From assembly GCF_016864195.1 (NCBI RefSeq), contig NZ_CP045202.1, positions 1,519,001 to 1,583,000 on the forward strand: DNA of 64,000 nucleotides. Direction: 5' to 3'. The DNA is from Dechloromonas sp. TW-R-39-2. Lineage in GTDB: Bacteria > Pseudomonadota > Gammaproteobacteria > Burkholderiales > Rhodocyclaceae. Shown here piece by piece: positions 1 to 9,122 of this stretch. The position numbers were made by a program, and so were the translations under genes. Under the pieces are notes generated by a model. It searched no databases and was not told the origin of the DNA. It worked only from the letters and a program-made list of their open reading frames with translations. Positions within the stretch are counted from its first letter, which is position 1, and each line of letters opens with the position of its first letter.

Positions 1-788
1 AAGAAATGGAGGCCTTGCAACTGGGCGCCGTCCAGATGCTGGCGCCGTCGCTGGCCAAGTTTGGGCCGCTTGGCGTCAAGGAATTCGAAGTCTTCGACTT
101 GCCGTTTATCTTCAGTGACTACGATGCGCTGCGCAAGGTGACCAATGGCGCCGTCGGCAAGCAACTGCTGGCCAAGCTCGAACCCAAGGGTATCCGCGGT
201 CTGGGATATTGGGACAATGGTTTCAAGTCCTTCTCTCTGAACACACCGGTCAAGACCCCGGCTGATCTGAAAGGCAAGAAACTGCGTATCCAGTCCTCGA
301 AGGTGCTCGAAGAGGAAGTGCGCGCGCTTGGTGGCCTGCCACAGGTAATGGCTTTCTCCGAGGTGTATCAGGCTTTGCAGACTGGCGTGGTCGACGGTAC
401 GGAAAACCCGATTTCCAATCTTTACACCCAGAAAATGCATGAAGTCCAGAAGCATCTGACGCTGACCGAGCATGGTTACCTGGGCTACGCCGTCATCGTG
501 AACAAGAAGTTCTGGGACGGTTTGCCGGCGGATGTGCGCGGGCAGTTGGAAGATGCCATGGAGCAGGCTACGCGTTATGCCAACCAGATCGCCAAGGTTG
601 AAAACGAAAGTTCCCTCGAAGCGGTGAAGAAGAGTGGCAAGACGACGGTCTACGTGCCGACCAAGGAAGAGCGCCTGGCTTTCAAGAAAGCCCTGGTGCC
701 GGTCCATCAGAAGATGGAAGGTCGCGTTGGCAAGGATGTCATTCAAGCGGTCTACAAGGACACCGGCTTCAAGCCAGACAGTCTCTAA
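1..788 (+). CDS. dctP: TRAP transporter substrate-binding protein DctP (5' end outside window)
   Basis: Periplasmic solute receptor of a tripartite ATP-independent (TRAP) transporter, which captures an organic acid (C4-dicarboxylate type) and delivers it to the DctQM membrane pair. About 262 C-terminal residues are visible; the frame is already open at base 3, so the start and signal peptide lie upstream. Typical DctP signatures are seen: the segment around FSEVYQALQTGVVDGTENP, preceded by the arginine-containing KKLRIQSSK strand (this Arg normally contacts the substrate carboxylate), and HGYLGYAVIVNKKFWDGLP. The C-terminus KDTGFKPDSL is intact. dctQ and dctM follow. The exact substrate cannot be read from sequence. 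Confidence 0.93.
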   Translation, partial: EMEALQLGAVQMLAPSLAKFGPLGVKEFEVFDLPFIFSDYDALRKVTNGAVGKQLLAKLEPKGIRGLGYWDNGFKSFSLNTPVKTPADLKGKKLRIQSSKVLEEEVRALGGLPQVMAFSEVYQALQTGVVDGTENPISNLYTQKMHEVQKHLTLTEHGYLGYAVIVNKKFWDGLPADVRGQLEDAMEQATRYANQIAKVENESSLEAVKKSGKTTVYVPTKEERLAFKKALVPVHQKMEGRVGKDVIQAVYKDTGFKPDSL

Positions 789-805
789 GCGCCAGTGCAA
801 CAAAA

Positions 806-825
806 TCGGGGGCGCAGGCCCCCGA
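806..825 (+). promoter_or_regulatory. intercistronic stem-loop between dctP and dctQ
   Basis: A perfect 8-bp stem (806-813 with 818-825) closes a 4-base loop in the 59-base gap between dctP and dctQ. No T-run follows, so it is not a classical terminator. Such hairpins after binding-protein genes commonly stabilise the upstream mRNA and reduce readthrough, giving more receptor than membrane subunits; that role is inferred here. Confidence 0.6.
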
Positions 826-847
826 GTCACGAATGGGGGAATAACCT

Positions 848-1558
848 ATGTTGAACAGGGCACTCAATCATCTTGAAGAGTTGCTGGTCACGCTGCTGAT
901 GGGCGCGGCGACCGTCATCATCTTCATCTCGGTGGCGCACCGTTACATGGCTGGCGTCGAAATTCCTGTCTTGCAGGATTGGCTGCTGACGCTCAATTTC
1001 AGTTGGGCGCAGGAGTTGTGCATCATCATGTTTGTCTGGATGGCAAAGTTTGGTGCCGCTTATGGCGTGCGGACCGGCATCCACGTTGGCGTCGATGTGT
1101 TGATCAATCGGCTTGATGACAAGATGCGTGGGAAATTCATCGTTTTCGGCCTGCTGGCTGGTGCGACCTTCACCGGTATCGTGGCCACCCTTGGTGCGAA
1201 TTTTGTCTGGGAAAACGGTGCGCACTACGCCATTTTCCAATTTTTCGGGATTGATACCGGCGACAACTACGAAGGGCCGACGACGCCTGACCTTGAGTGG
1301 CCGACCTGGATCGTTTATAGCGCCATTCCGCTGGGCTCGTCGTTGATGAGCTTCCGCTTCCTGCAGGTGACTTGGAGTTTCCTGAAAACCGGAGAGTTGC
1401 CGCACCACGATCACGGTCATGTCGATGGCCTGGAGGATGAAAAACCACCGGTTAACGTCAATCTTTACGGCATGGACGACAATCTGCACATGCACGATCT
1501 CAAGCATCCGATGGTTGGTGAGCGCCAGAATGACAAAAAAGGGAGCGACCAATCATGA
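848..1558 (+). CDS. dctQ: TRAP transporter small permease subunit DctQ
   Basis: Small inner-membrane subunit of the TRAP transporter, which forms the membrane complex with DctM. The protein has 236 residues with four expected helices, the first starting at about residue 12 (LEELLVTLLMGAATVIIFIS). Family features include the WAQELCIIMFVWMAKFGAAY stretch, an amphipathic loop with GIHVGVDVL, and a second half with the helix beginning FIVFGLLAG. A His/Asp-rich hydrophilic tail (from about residue 190) follows the last helix and is longer than in many DctQ proteins. A GGGGGA ribosome site precedes the ATG. The stop overlaps the dctM start by four bases, indicating coupled translation. Confidence 0.92.
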   Translation: MLNRALNHLEELLVTLLMGAATVIIFISVAHRYMAGVEIPVLQDWLLTLNFSWAQELCIIMFVWMAKFGAAYGVRTGIHVGVDVLINRLDDKMRGKFIVFGLLAGATFTGIVATLGANFVWENGAHYAIFQFFGIDTGDNYEGPTTPDLEWPTWIVYSAIPLGSSLMSFRFLQVTWSFLKTGELPHHDHGHVDGLEDEKPPVNVNLYGMDDNLHMHDLKHPMVGERQNDKKGSDQS

Positions 1559-2838
1559 ACGCCCTTGTGATTTTTACCCTGCTGGCAGTGCTCATGCTGA
1601 CCGGCATGCCGATCTCGATTTCGCTGGGTTTGACGGTGCTCAGCTTCCTGTTCACGATGACCCAGGTGCCGCTTGAGTCGGTTGCACTCAAGCTGTTCAC
1701 GGGCATCGAGAAGTTCGAGATCATGGCCATTCCCTTCTTCATCCTGGCCGGGAATTTCCTGACCCACGGCGGGGTGGCCAAGCGGATGATCAATTTCGCC
1801 ACGTCGATGGTCGGTCACTGGTATGGCGGTCTCGGTCTGGCTGGCGTGCTGGCCTGTGCGCTGTTCGCTGCGGTTTCGGGTTCCAGCCCGGCAACGGTGG
1901 TGGCGATCGGTTCGATCCTGCTGCCGGCGATGGTCAAGGCGGGCTTTCCGAACAAGTTCGGGGCGGGCGTCATTGCCACCTCGGGGGCGCTCGGCATCCT
2001 GATCCCGCCGTCCATTGTCATGGTGATGTACTCGGTGGCGACCAATACCTCGGTCGGCGCCCTGTTCATGGCCGGGGTGATTCCAGGTTTGGCCCTGGCT
2101 GGGGTGTTGGGCGGTGTGACCTGGTATCGCGCCAAGAAGTTTGACTATCCGCGTCAGCCGAAGGCAACCTGGGGTGAGCGCTGGGCGTCTTTCCGCGCTT
2201 CGGTCTGGGGGTTGTTGCTGATCGTCGTCGTGATGGGCGGGATTTACTCCGGCGTCTTCACACCGACCGAAGCGGCAGCAATGTCCGCGGTCTACGCCTT
2301 TATTTGCGCCGTTTTCATCTACAAGGATCTGGGTCTGAAGGATGTGCCGAAGGTGCTGCTCAATTCGGCCAACATGTCGGCGATGCTGCTCTACATCATC
2401 ACCAATGCCGTCTTGTTCTCTTTCATCATGACCAATGAAAACATCCCGCAGGCGCTGGCCGACTGGATGCTGGGCAATGGTCTGGGCGTCATCACCTTCT
2501 TGCTCGCGGTGAATGTGATCCTGCTGCTTGCCGGTAATTTCATGGAACCGTCGTCGATCGTGCTGATCTTCGCGCCCATCCTTTTCCCGGTTGCGGTGGC
2601 ACTTGGTATCCATCCGGTGCACTTCGGCATCCTGATGGTGGTCAACATGGAGGTCGGCATGTGTCACCCGCCGGTTGGTCTCAATCTCTACGTGGCTTCC
2701 GGGATTACCAAGATGGGGATTACCGAGCTGACCATCGCGGTCTGGCCGTGGCTGCTGTCGATGCTCGGTTTCCTGGTTGTTGTGACCTACTGGCCAGACT
2801 TGTCCTTGTGGCTGCCGCGCACCATGGGCATGCTCTAG
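1555..2838 (+). CDS. dctM: TRAP transporter large permease subunit DctM
   Basis: Large transport subunit of the TRAP system, an ion-coupled symporter with about 12 membrane helices. At 427 residues it matches the family length. Conserved features seen are the start MNALVIFTLLAVLMLTGMPI, the GVLACALFAAVSGSSPATVV segment, GILIPPSIVMVMYSVATNTS, and GMCHPPVGLNLYVASGI near the C-terminus. The ATG overlaps the dctQ stop (ATGA). A strong terminator at 2857-2883 ends the operon. With dctP it makes a complete TRAP system; a regulator pair (dctBD-like), if present, would be upstream of the window. Confidence 0.95.
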   Translation: MNALVIFTLLAVLMLTGMPISISLGLTVLSFLFTMTQVPLESVALKLFTGIEKFEIMAIPFFILAGNFLTHGGVAKRMINFATSMVGHWYGGLGLAGVLACALFAAVSGSSPATVVAIGSILLPAMVKAGFPNKFGAGVIATSGALGILIPPSIVMVMYSVATNTSVGALFMAGVIPGLALAGVLGGVTWYRAKKFDYPRQPKATWGERWASFRASVWGLLLIVVVMGGIYSGVFTPTEAAAMSAVYAFICAVFIYKDLGLKDVPKVLLNSANMSAMLLYIITNAVLFSFIMTNENIPQALADWMLGNGLGVITFLLAVNVILLLAGNFMEPSSIVLIFAPILFPVAVALGIHPVHFGILMVVNMEVGMCHPPVGLNLYVASGITKMGITELTIAVWPWLLSMLGFLVVVTYWPDLSLWLPRTMGML

Positions 2839-2856
2839 TCATCGATGGACTCGTTC

Positions 2857-2883
2857 AGCCCCGGCTGCGGCCGGGGCTTTTTT
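2857..2883 (+). terminator. Rho-independent terminator of the dctPQM operon
   Basis: GC-rich 8-bp stem (2858-2865 with 2870-2877), TGCG loop, followed by six T (2878-2883). It starts 19 bases after the dctM stop. Confidence 0.93.
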
Positions 2884-2994
2884 ATGTTGGTTCTCTTGCG
2901 GTCGACATGCGGAATTGGTCCGATTTCCGGCGATGTCACAAAAATGTAATCCGTGCATGGTCAAATTGCCGCCCTTTGCCGGTGCGGTGTCGTC

Positions 2995-3810
2995 ATGAAT
3001 GCTCGTTTTTTGTGTGTTTTTATCGCAGGCATCTGCTGGGCTTTGCTGGGTAGCTCGCTGTCGCATGCCGCAGATGCTTCTCCGATCGCACGGGATATTG
3101 CCAGCGCAGGCTCGCTCCGCATGCAGGCGCAGCGGATTGCCAAGCTTTATTTGCAGCTTGGATTGAAGGTTGGCGAAGTTGCTGCCCAGCGACAGATTGA
3201 CTCGGCCATCGTCCAGGTTGATGCCGAACTTCGACGGCTTGACGGATATGCCAGAAAACCTGGCGTTCAGCGAACTTTCGGGCGTTGCGATGCGGCTTGG
3301 CAAGAGCTGCGCCAGGTGGTCGTCCGGCAAGTGTCGAGAAGCAATGCCGAGCGCGCTACTCAGCTGGCTGAAGAGTTGTCGATTCATGCCGGAAAACTGG
3401 CGATGCAGATCGAGGCCGAGGCGGAAACGCCGGTTGGCCGCTTGCTCGATCTTTCTTCCCGGCAAAACATGCTGGCCCAGCGTTTGGCTCGACTCTACAT
3501 GCAGGTTCAGGCCGGCGATCAGTCGCAAGGCTTGCTGGTCGACCTCGAGCAGACGCGCAAGGAATTCGCCTCCGGGTTGAGTGCCATCGAATCTGCCGCC
3601 GAAAGCTCTCCGGCCAGCCGCGATGCGCTGGTTCTGGCCAAGAACCAGTGGGTTTTTCTCGATGCGGCGGTCAGTCAGTTGCGCGTTCGCTCAGCAGATG
3701 GCCGGGCCGCCAGGGATGTGGCGAGTAGCAGCGAGCGTATCCAGGAGATGCTCGCTGCCGTGACCGCCCAGTATCTGCTGGATTATCCGGTCGCGCGGTC
3801 AGCCCGCTGA
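2995..3810 (+). CDS. exported protein with two PilJ/NarX-type sensor repeats, no output domain
   Basis: A 271-residue protein with a signal peptide (residues 1-26, cleavage probably after SHAA). The mature part carries two copies of the helical motif of the type IV pili methyl-accepting N-terminal (PilJ_N) family: AGSLRMQAQRIAKLYLQ at about 38-54 and SSRQNMLAQRLARLYMQ at about 154-170. The AGSLRMQ piece resembles the P-box that binds nitrate/nitrite in NarX/NarQ. No second membrane helix, HAMP, kinase, MCP or GGDEF domain follows, so the protein appears periplasmic. A GTG at 2953 is in frame, but the ATG at 2995 is preferred because it begins the signal peptide directly. It stands alone behind a terminator; ligand and partner are unknown. 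Confidence 0.75.
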   Translation: MNARFLCVFIAGICWALLGSSLSHAADASPIARDIASAGSLRMQAQRIAKLYLQLGLKVGEVAAQRQIDSAIVQVDAELRRLDGYARKPGVQRTFGRCDAAWQELRQVVVRQVSRSNAERATQLAEELSIHAGKLAMQIEAEAETPVGRLLDLSSRQNMLAQRLARLYMQVQAGDQSQGLLVDLEQTRKEFASGLSAIESAAESSPASRDALVLAKNQWVFLDAAVSQLRVRSADGRAARDVASSSERIQEMLAAVTAQYLLDYPVARSAR

Positions 3811-3873
3811 TTGGCGCGGAGGGCAGGGGGTTGCTGTGGCACAATCCGGCGTCCCGAACCGAATCGACAGATC

Positions 3874-4560
3874 ATGAAATTTGCCCTCTCGCTGATTGCC
3901 TTTGTACTTGTTGCGCTGATTGTTCCATTTTTCCTGCCGGCCACCGGCAAGGTGGAAGGTGTGGACCCGAACAGCAATCTGCCCTGGCAAATCGAGACGG
4001 ATGGTCAGGGCGGGAGCCGTGTTTTCGGTCTGCAGCCTGGGGGTAGCACCCTGGCCGATGTTCGTCGTCAGCTGGGTAACGAAATCGAGGTGGCAATCGT
4101 TGCCGAGCCCAATGAAGTCGGGATGCTCGAAGGTTACTACGCCCAGGTTTCGCTGGGTTTCGTCATGGCCAAGGTGATTGTCACGGTCGACCTGCCGGCT
4201 GATGCGATTTCTGCCATGCGCGAACGCGCCCTGAAGGCCAAGCATATGGAAAGTACGACACGCAAGATCACGCTCCATCCTGATGACTTGGCTTCGGCCG
4301 GCAGCATGCGCATCAAGGCGATCAGCGTGGTGCCGACGATCAATCTGGACGAAGCAACGATCGTCCAGCGTTTTGGTCAGCCGGATGAGCGTCTTGTTGT
4401 CTCCGAAAAGCGGGTGCATCTGCTTTATCCGCAGCGCGGTCTGGATGTCGTGGTCGATACGGATGGCAAGGAATTGCTTCAGTACGTTGCACCGCGTGAT
4501 TTTGCTTCCTTGCGTGAGCCCTTGCGCAGCCTTGAGGTCGGCAAAACGGCCGGTCAGTGA
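3874..4560 (+). CDS. conserved membrane-anchored protein of unknown function
   Basis: A 228-residue protein not assigned to a function. Residues 4-22 form a hydrophobic helix (FALSLIAFVLVALIVPFFL), then a soluble, probably periplasmic domain with alternating beta strands. The segment GGSTLADVRRQLGNEIEVAI and a later DEATIVQRFGQPDERLVV look like two similar 'operator' modules that compare threshold-type features, so a duplicated small fold is possible. An in-frame start 63 bases upstream exists, but the ATG at 3874 puts the helix at the N-terminus. It lies between the PilJ_N-like gene and ndk, in the same direction as both. Confidence 0.65.
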   Translation: MKFALSLIAFVLVALIVPFFLPATGKVEGVDPNSNLPWQIETDGQGGSRVFGLQPGGSTLADVRRQLGNEIEVAIVAEPNEVGMLEGYYAQVSLGFVMAKVIVTVDLPADAISAMRERALKAKHMESTTRKITLHPDDLASAGSMRIKAISVVPTINLDEATIVQRFGQPDERLVVSEKRVHLLYPQRGLDVVVDTDGKELLQYVAPRDFASLREPLRSLEVGKTAGQ

Positions 4561-4632
4561 GCCGGGTTTTTCTGCCGCTTATCTGCTAAAATTACCGGTT
4601 TTTCAACTGACTAGCTTTTGCGGAGCAATTAA

Positions 4633-5061
4633 ATGGCTATCGAACTCGCCCTCTCCATCATCAAACCCGATGCTGTTGCCAAGAACGTTATTGGCAAGAT
4701 TTATTCCCGTTTTGAATCCAACGGTCTGAAGATCGTTGCTTCCAAGATGGTTTGGTTGTCCGAACAGGAAGCCGGCCAGTTCTACGCCGTGCACAAGGCC
4801 CGTCCGTTCTTCAAGGATCTGGTCTCCTTCATGACCTCCGGTCCGGTCATGGTTCAAGTGCTCGAAGGCGAAAACGCCATCGCCAAGAATCGCGAACTGA
4901 TGGGCGCCACCAACCCGAAGGAAGCCGCACCGGGCACCATCCGTGCTGACTTCGCCGAGTCGATCGACGCCAACGCCGTGCACGGCTCTGACGCTCCGGA
5001 AACCGCCGCTGTTGAAGTTGCGTTCTTCTTCCCGGGCCTGAACGTTTACGCTGGCCGCTAA
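4633..5061 (+). CDS. ndk: nucleoside diphosphate kinase
   Basis: Cytosolic enzyme that transfers the gamma phosphate of ATP to NDPs through a phospho-histidine, balancing NTP and dNTP pools. At 142 residues it is the standard bacterial length. The catalytic His117 lies in NAVHGSD, Lys11 is in the IIKPDAV start motif, and the [17 protein letters not shown] loop is intact. A GGAG ribosome site lies about 10 bases before the ATG. A TAAAAT at 4587-4592 may be its -10 box, but no good -35 was seen. It is followed 10 bases later by rlmN, an order common in Betaproteobacteria. Confidence 0.97.
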   Translation: MAIELALSIIKPDAVAKNVIGKIYSRFESNGLKIVASKMVWLSEQEAGQFYAVHKARPFFKDLVSFMTSGPVMVQVLEGENAIAKNRELMGATNPKEAAPGTIRADFAESIDANAVHGSDAPETAAVEVAFFFPGLNVYAGR

Positions 5062-5071
5062 GCAGTAATCG

Positions 5072-6166
5072 ATGACCGTCAATCTGCTGGATTTCGATGG
5101 CGAAAGCCTGACTGCCTGGTTTGCCGAGCAGGGTGAAAAACCCTTCCGGGCCAAGCAAGTGTTGCGCTGGATGCATCGTTCCGGGGTGGCGGACTTCGAC
5201 GCCATGACCGATATCGCCAAGAGTCTTCGCGAGAAGCTCAAGGCGACGGCGGTCGTGGCGCCGCCTGCCGTCGTCTCCGACAAGCTGTCGGATGACGGCA
5301 CGCGCAAGTTTCTGATCGATGTTGGCAACAATAATGCCGTTGAAACGGTATTCATTCCCGAAGACGATCGCGGCACGCTGTGCGTGTCGACCCAGGCTGG
5401 TTGTGCGCTCGATTGCGCCTTCTGTTCAACCGGCAAGCAAGGTTTCAACCGTAACCTGACGGTGGCCGAAATCATCGGTCAGGTGTGGCAGGCCAACAAT
5501 GCGCTTGGCGCGGTCCACGGTGACGAACGGGTCATTTCCAATGTCGTGCTGATGGGCATGGGCGAGCCACTGGCTAATTTCGAGAATTCCGTTGCCGCCT
5601 TGAAGCTGATGCTCGACGACAACGCTTACGGTCTGTCGCGTCGCCGCGTTACGGTCTCGACGTCCGGTCTGGTGCCGGTGATGGATCGACTGCGCGACGA
5701 ATGCCCGGTCGCCCTGGCAGTTTCACTGCACGCGCCGAATGACAAGCTGCGCGACGAACTGGTGCCGATCAACCAGAAGTATCCGCTGAAGGAACTGATG
5801 GCCGCCTGCCAGCGTTATCTGGAAAAGGCGCCACGCGATTTCATTACCTTCGAGTACGTCATGCTCGACGGTATCAACGACAGCGATGCCCACGCCCGCG
5901 AATTGCTGGCGCTGGTCAAGCATGTGCCGTGCAAGTTCAACCTGATTCCCTTCAATCCCTTCCCGGGTTCGCCATTCAAGCGCTCCCCGGCCGAGCGGGT
6001 GCGCCGTTTTGCCGATATCCTGATGCAGGCTGGCATCATTACGACGACGCGTAAGACGCGGGGTGATGATATCGATGCCGCATGCGGCCAGTTGGCCGGG
6101 CAGGTTCAGGACAAGACCAAGCGGACGGCCGGACGTGTTATTCGAATCAAGGAGGAAAGCGCGTGA
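5072..6166 (+). CDS. rlmN: dual-specificity 23S rRNA/tRNA adenine-C2 methyltransferase RlmN
   Basis: Radical-SAM enzyme that methylates C2 of A2503 in 23S rRNA and A37 in some tRNAs. The protein has 364 residues. The radical-SAM cysteines are 111, 115 and 118 (CALDCAFC), followed by the [11 protein letters not shown] glycine-rich SAM motif. Cys345 in [10 protein letters not shown] corresponds to the catalytic cysteine that resolves the methylated intermediate. The N-terminal accessory domain (residues 1-90) is present. The TGA stop overlaps the GTG start of the downstream pilW-like gene. Confidence 0.97.
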   Translation: MTVNLLDFDGESLTAWFAEQGEKPFRAKQVLRWMHRSGVADFDAMTDIAKSLREKLKATAVVAPPAVVSDKLSDDGTRKFLIDVGNNNAVETVFIPEDDRGTLCVSTQAGCALDCAFCSTGKQGFNRNLTVAEIIGQVWQANNALGAVHGDERVISNVVLMGMGEPLANFENSVAALKLMLDDNAYGLSRRRVTVSTSGLVPVMDRLRDECPVALAVSLHAPNDKLRDELVPINQKYPLKELMAACQRYLEKAPRDFITFEYVMLDGINDSDAHARELLALVKHVPCKFNLIPFNPFPGSPFKRSPAERVRRFADILMQAGIITTTRKTRGDDIDAACGQLAGQVQDKTKRTAGRVIRIKEESA

Positions 6167-6960
6167 AACTGTTCTCTTTGTCCCGGCGCGCGGCCGGAGC
6201 CTGCCTGCTGGCCTTGTGTGTCTTCGGGGTCCAGGCGCAGAGTAATTTTGACGCGCCTTCCAATCCGCGTAATCAAAGTTCAAGCGACCCCAAGAATCGG
6301 GCAAAAATCCATACTGAACTGGGCTCCATGTATTTCCAGGGCGGCAACATGTCGGTGGCACTCGATGAGTTGCGCATTGCCCTTGAAGCCGATTCGGGAT
6401 ACGTGCAAGCCTACAGTGTGCGTGGCCTGGTGTATGCCAATCTCAAGGAATATGCCCGCGCTGAAGCCGATTTCAGGCGGGCGCTGGAAATTGCGCCGAA
6501 CGACCCTGAGGTCAATAACAACTACGGTTGGTATCTGTGCGAGACGGGCAAGGAACGGCAGTCGATTGCCTACTTCCTGAATGCTCTCAAGAGCTCCCTC
6601 TACGAAACGCCGGACCGGGCTTATACCAATGCCGGAACTTGCGCACTCAAGGCCGGTGATCTTGACGGGGCACAGAATTATTTGCTGCAAGCATTACGTT
6701 TTGCGCGCGACGAGGCTGTTTCTGCCCGCTTCCAACTGGCCAGTCTGTTTTACCAGCGCGGAAATCTTGAAGAGTCACGGGTTTATCTGACCGACTCTTT
6801 GAAAATGATGGGGCAACCTTCCGCCGAAGCCCTGTGGCTCGGTGTCCGCCTTGAGCGCAAGCTCGGCAATCGGGTTGCCGAAGGTAGTTATGCGGCGCAA
6901 TTGCGTAGTCGTCACCCGACATCGCCCGAATATCAGGAATTCCTCAAAGGTAATTTTTAA
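6163..6960 (+). CDS. pilW: TPR protein, type IV pilus biogenesis/stability PilW (PilF)
   Basis: Exported tetratricopeptide protein, 265 residues. In related bacteria PilW/PilF assists assembly of the PilQ secretin. The N-terminus is a signal peptide (hydrophobic [13 protein letters not shown], residues 13-25), followed by TPR units from about residue 45 ([55 protein letters not shown]). No lipobox cysteine is found at the expected site, unlike typical PilF lipoproteins. The GTG start is chosen because a strong AAGGAGGAAA site precedes it by a few bases and it overlaps the rlmN stop (GTGA). rodZ follows with a 1-base overlap; the rlmN-pilW-rodZ-ispG-hisS order is characteristic of Proteobacteria. 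Confidence 0.9.
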   Translation: MKLFSLSRRAAGACLLALCVFGVQAQSNFDAPSNPRNQSSSDPKNRAKIHTELGSMYFQGGNMSVALDELRIALEADSGYVQAYSVRGLVYANLKEYARAEADFRRALEIAPNDPEVNNNYGWYLCETGKERQSIAYFLNALKSSLYETPDRAYTNAGTCALKAGDLDGAQNYLLQALRFARDEAVSARFQLASLFYQRGNLEESRVYLTDSLKMMGQPSAEALWLGVRLERKLGNRVAEGSYAAQLRSRHPTSPEYQEFLKGNF

Positions 6961-7889
6961 TGAGTGAGCAGCTTAACGAGGGAGAAATTCCTGTCCTCAA
7001 TATTGAAGCCGAGGCACCGCCGACGGTCAGTGTCGGCCAGCAGTTGCGTAGTGCAAGGTTGGCCCGTGGCCTTGCCTTGCCCGATGTGGCGCAGACGCTG
7101 AAATTGGGCGTGCGTCAGATTGAAGCGCTTGAAAATGGCGATTGGCAGGGCTTGCCAGGACAAACCTTCATCCGCGGTTTCGTGCGCAATTACGCACGAT
7201 TGCTTCAGGTCGATGCGGGGCCGCTGATGCTGCAACTCGACAGCATTCTTGAAAAACCGGCCAAGACACTGGCTGTGCCTGAAGGCCGTCTGGGCTCGAT
7301 GCCGCAGACCGGTGGCTCGATTTCACGTCGTGACCGTGCCGTCATTCTCTCTGGAATCGGCTTGGTTGCCGTGGCTGCGCTGGTTTACTTCCTCCTGCCG
7401 CATGATTTGTCTTCGTTGCGCGAAAGTACGCAGGGTTTGCTCGACTCTTTTGCCCGCAAGGAAGCGCCCGCGCCGGTCGCTCCTGCCTCTGCGCCGGAAC
7501 CGGTTTTTCCGCCGGGTTCGACGCCGCAGCAAATCATGAATCCGCAAGCTGAGCCCATGCCGGCAGCGCCAGCCGAAGTGGCTGTACCTGCCGCTCCTGC
7601 CGCAACGCCGGTGGCTGCAGCTGCCAGCGAGCAAAAAGCACCGGTTGCCGGTGCGGCACAGCTGCGTTTTGTTTTCGATAAAGAATCCTGGGTTGAGGTC
7701 CGCGACCGTGACGACCGGATCATCTTTTCCCAGCGTCCGGGAAGTGGTGCCGAGCGCCAGGTTGCAGGGCAGGGGCCGCTTTCTCTGGTGATTGGTTATG
7801 CGCCGGGCGTCAAGCTCTACTGGCGCGGAGAGTTGATTGATCTGGTCCCGCATACCCGTGGCGATGTGGCCCGTCTGGTGCTGGAGTAA
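6960..7889 (+). CDS. rodZ: RodZ-like cell-shape protein (HTH_25, DUF4115)
   Basis: Membrane protein that links the MreB cytoskeleton to the elongation machinery in the RodZ family. The protein has 309 residues: a Cro-like helix-turn-helix at about 24-90 (GQQLRSARLARGLALPDVAQ), a basic linker, one membrane helix at about 127-146 (RAVILSGIGLVAVAALVYFL), an Ala/Pro-rich periplasmic linker (about 165-230) and a C-terminal beta domain (DUF4115) with FDKESWVEVRDRDDRIIFSQ. The ATG overlaps the pilW stop by one base; ispG follows after three bases. Confidence 0.88.
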   Translation: MSEQLNEGEIPVLNIEAEAPPTVSVGQQLRSARLARGLALPDVAQTLKLGVRQIEALENGDWQGLPGQTFIRGFVRNYARLLQVDAGPLMLQLDSILEKPAKTLAVPEGRLGSMPQTGGSISRRDRAVILSGIGLVAVAALVYFLLPHDLSSLRESTQGLLDSFARKEAPAPVAPASAPEPVFPPGSTPQQIMNPQAEPMPAAPAEVAVPAAPAATPVAAAASEQKAPVAGAAQLRFVFDKESWVEVRDRDDRIIFSQRPGSGAERQVAGQGPLSLVIGYAPGVKLYWRGELIDLVPHTRGDVARLVLE

Positions 7890-7892
7890 GTT

Positions 7893-9122
7893 ATGTCCGC
7901 TTTGAGCAAGCGTTTGACGCGGTCGACTGCGATCGGCCATGTAAAAATGGGCGGCGATGCGCCAGTTGTCGTCCAGTCGATGACCAATACCGATACTGCC
8001 GACTATCTGGCCACCGCCATCCAGTGTGCCGAGTTGGCCCGTGCTGGTTCAGAGTTGGTGCGTATCACGGTGAACACGCTTGAGGCAGCGGCGGCTGTTC
8101 CCCGTATCCGAGAGCATCTTGACCGGATGAATTGCAATGTGCCGTTGATTGGTGATTTCCATTACAACGGCCATCGCCTGCTAACCGAGTATCCTGCCTG
8201 TGCCGAAGCGCTGGCCAAGTACCGGATCAATCCGGGAAATGTCGGGTTCGGCAAGAAGAAGGACGAGCAGTTTGCCCAAATGGTCGAGTTGGCTTGCAAA
8301 TACGATAAACCGGTGCGCATCGGGGTGAACTGGGGAAGTCTTGACCAGGAGCTGCTGGCGCGCATCATGGATGAAAACAGCCGCAAGGCCGAACCGCTCG
8401 ATGCAACCCAGATGATGCGTCATGCGATGGTTACTTCGGCACTTGAATCTGCTGCCAAGGCTGAAGAAGTCGGCATGGCGCAGGAAAAAATCATTCTCTC
8501 CTGCAAGGTGTCCAGCGTTCAGGACCTGATCGCGATTTACCGCGAATTGTCGAAGCGGGCCGATTACGCCCTGCATCTCGGCTTGACCGAAGCCGGGATG
8601 GGATCCAAGGGTATTGTCGCGTCGACCGCGGCATTATCCGTTTTGCTGCAGGAAGGCATCGGCGACACCATTCGCGTTTCGCTGACGCCGGAGCCGGGCG
8701 GTTCGCGCTCGCAGGAAGTCATCGTCGCCCAGGAAATCCTGCAGACCATGGGGCTGCGAGCCTTCACGCCAATGGTTGCGGCCTGCCCCGGTTGCGGCCG
8801 GACGACCTCGACCTTCTTCCAGGAACTGGCCGGCGAGGTGCAGGACTTTGTGCGCGCCAAAATGCCAGAATGGAAGCTGCAATATGACGGTGCCGAAAAC
8901 ATGACGCTGGCCGTCATGGGCTGTATCGTCAATGGTCCGGGCGAGTCGAAGCATGCCAATATCGGCATTTCCTTGCCAGGTACCGGCGAGGCCCCTTCGG
9001 CCCCAGTTTACGAAGATGGCGAAAAGACGGTCACCCTCAAGGGCGACAATATCGCCAACGAATTCAAGCAAATCATCGAGCGCTATGTTGAGCGCACCTA
9101 CACCAAGAAACTGAAGTCATGA
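7893..9122 (+). CDS. ispG: 4-hydroxy-3-methylbut-2-enyl-diphosphate synthase (flavodoxin)
   Basis: Penultimate enzyme of the MEP isoprenoid pathway, which converts MEcPP to HMBPP using a 4Fe-4S cluster. The protein has 409 residues. Cluster ligands are Cys298 and Cys301 in CPGCGRTT and Cys344 in [10 protein letters not shown], with Glu351 as the fourth ligand. The TIM-barrel N-terminal half has [15 protein letters not shown]. The length is longer than the ~370 residues of E. coli, in line with betaproteobacterial forms. The ATGA overlap with hisS indicates one operon. Confidence 0.97.
   Translation: MSALSKRLTRSTAIGHVKMGGDAPVVVQSMTNTDTADYLATAIQCAELARAGSELVRITVNTLEAAAAVPRIREHLDRMNCNVPLIGDFHYNGHRLLTEYPACAEALAKYRINPGNVGFGKKKDEQFAQMVELACKYDKPVRIGVNWGSLDQELLARIMDENSRKAEPLDATQMMRHAMVTSALESAAKAEEVGMAQEKIILSCKVSSVQDLIAIYRELSKRADYALHLGLTEAGMGSKGIVASTAALSVLLQEGIGDTIRVSLTPEPGGSRSQEVIVAQEILQTMGLRAFTPMVAACPGCGRTTSTFFQELAGEVQDFVRAKMPEWKLQYDGAENMTLAVMGCIVNGPGESKHANIGISLPGTGEAPSAPVYEDGEKTVTLKGDNIANEFKQIIERYVERTYTKKLKS

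Noticed and set aside
1465..2667. 400-codon minus-strand frame opposite dctM
   Set aside because: Antisense to the certain dctM gene; the product is His/Asp/Arg-rich with no domain.
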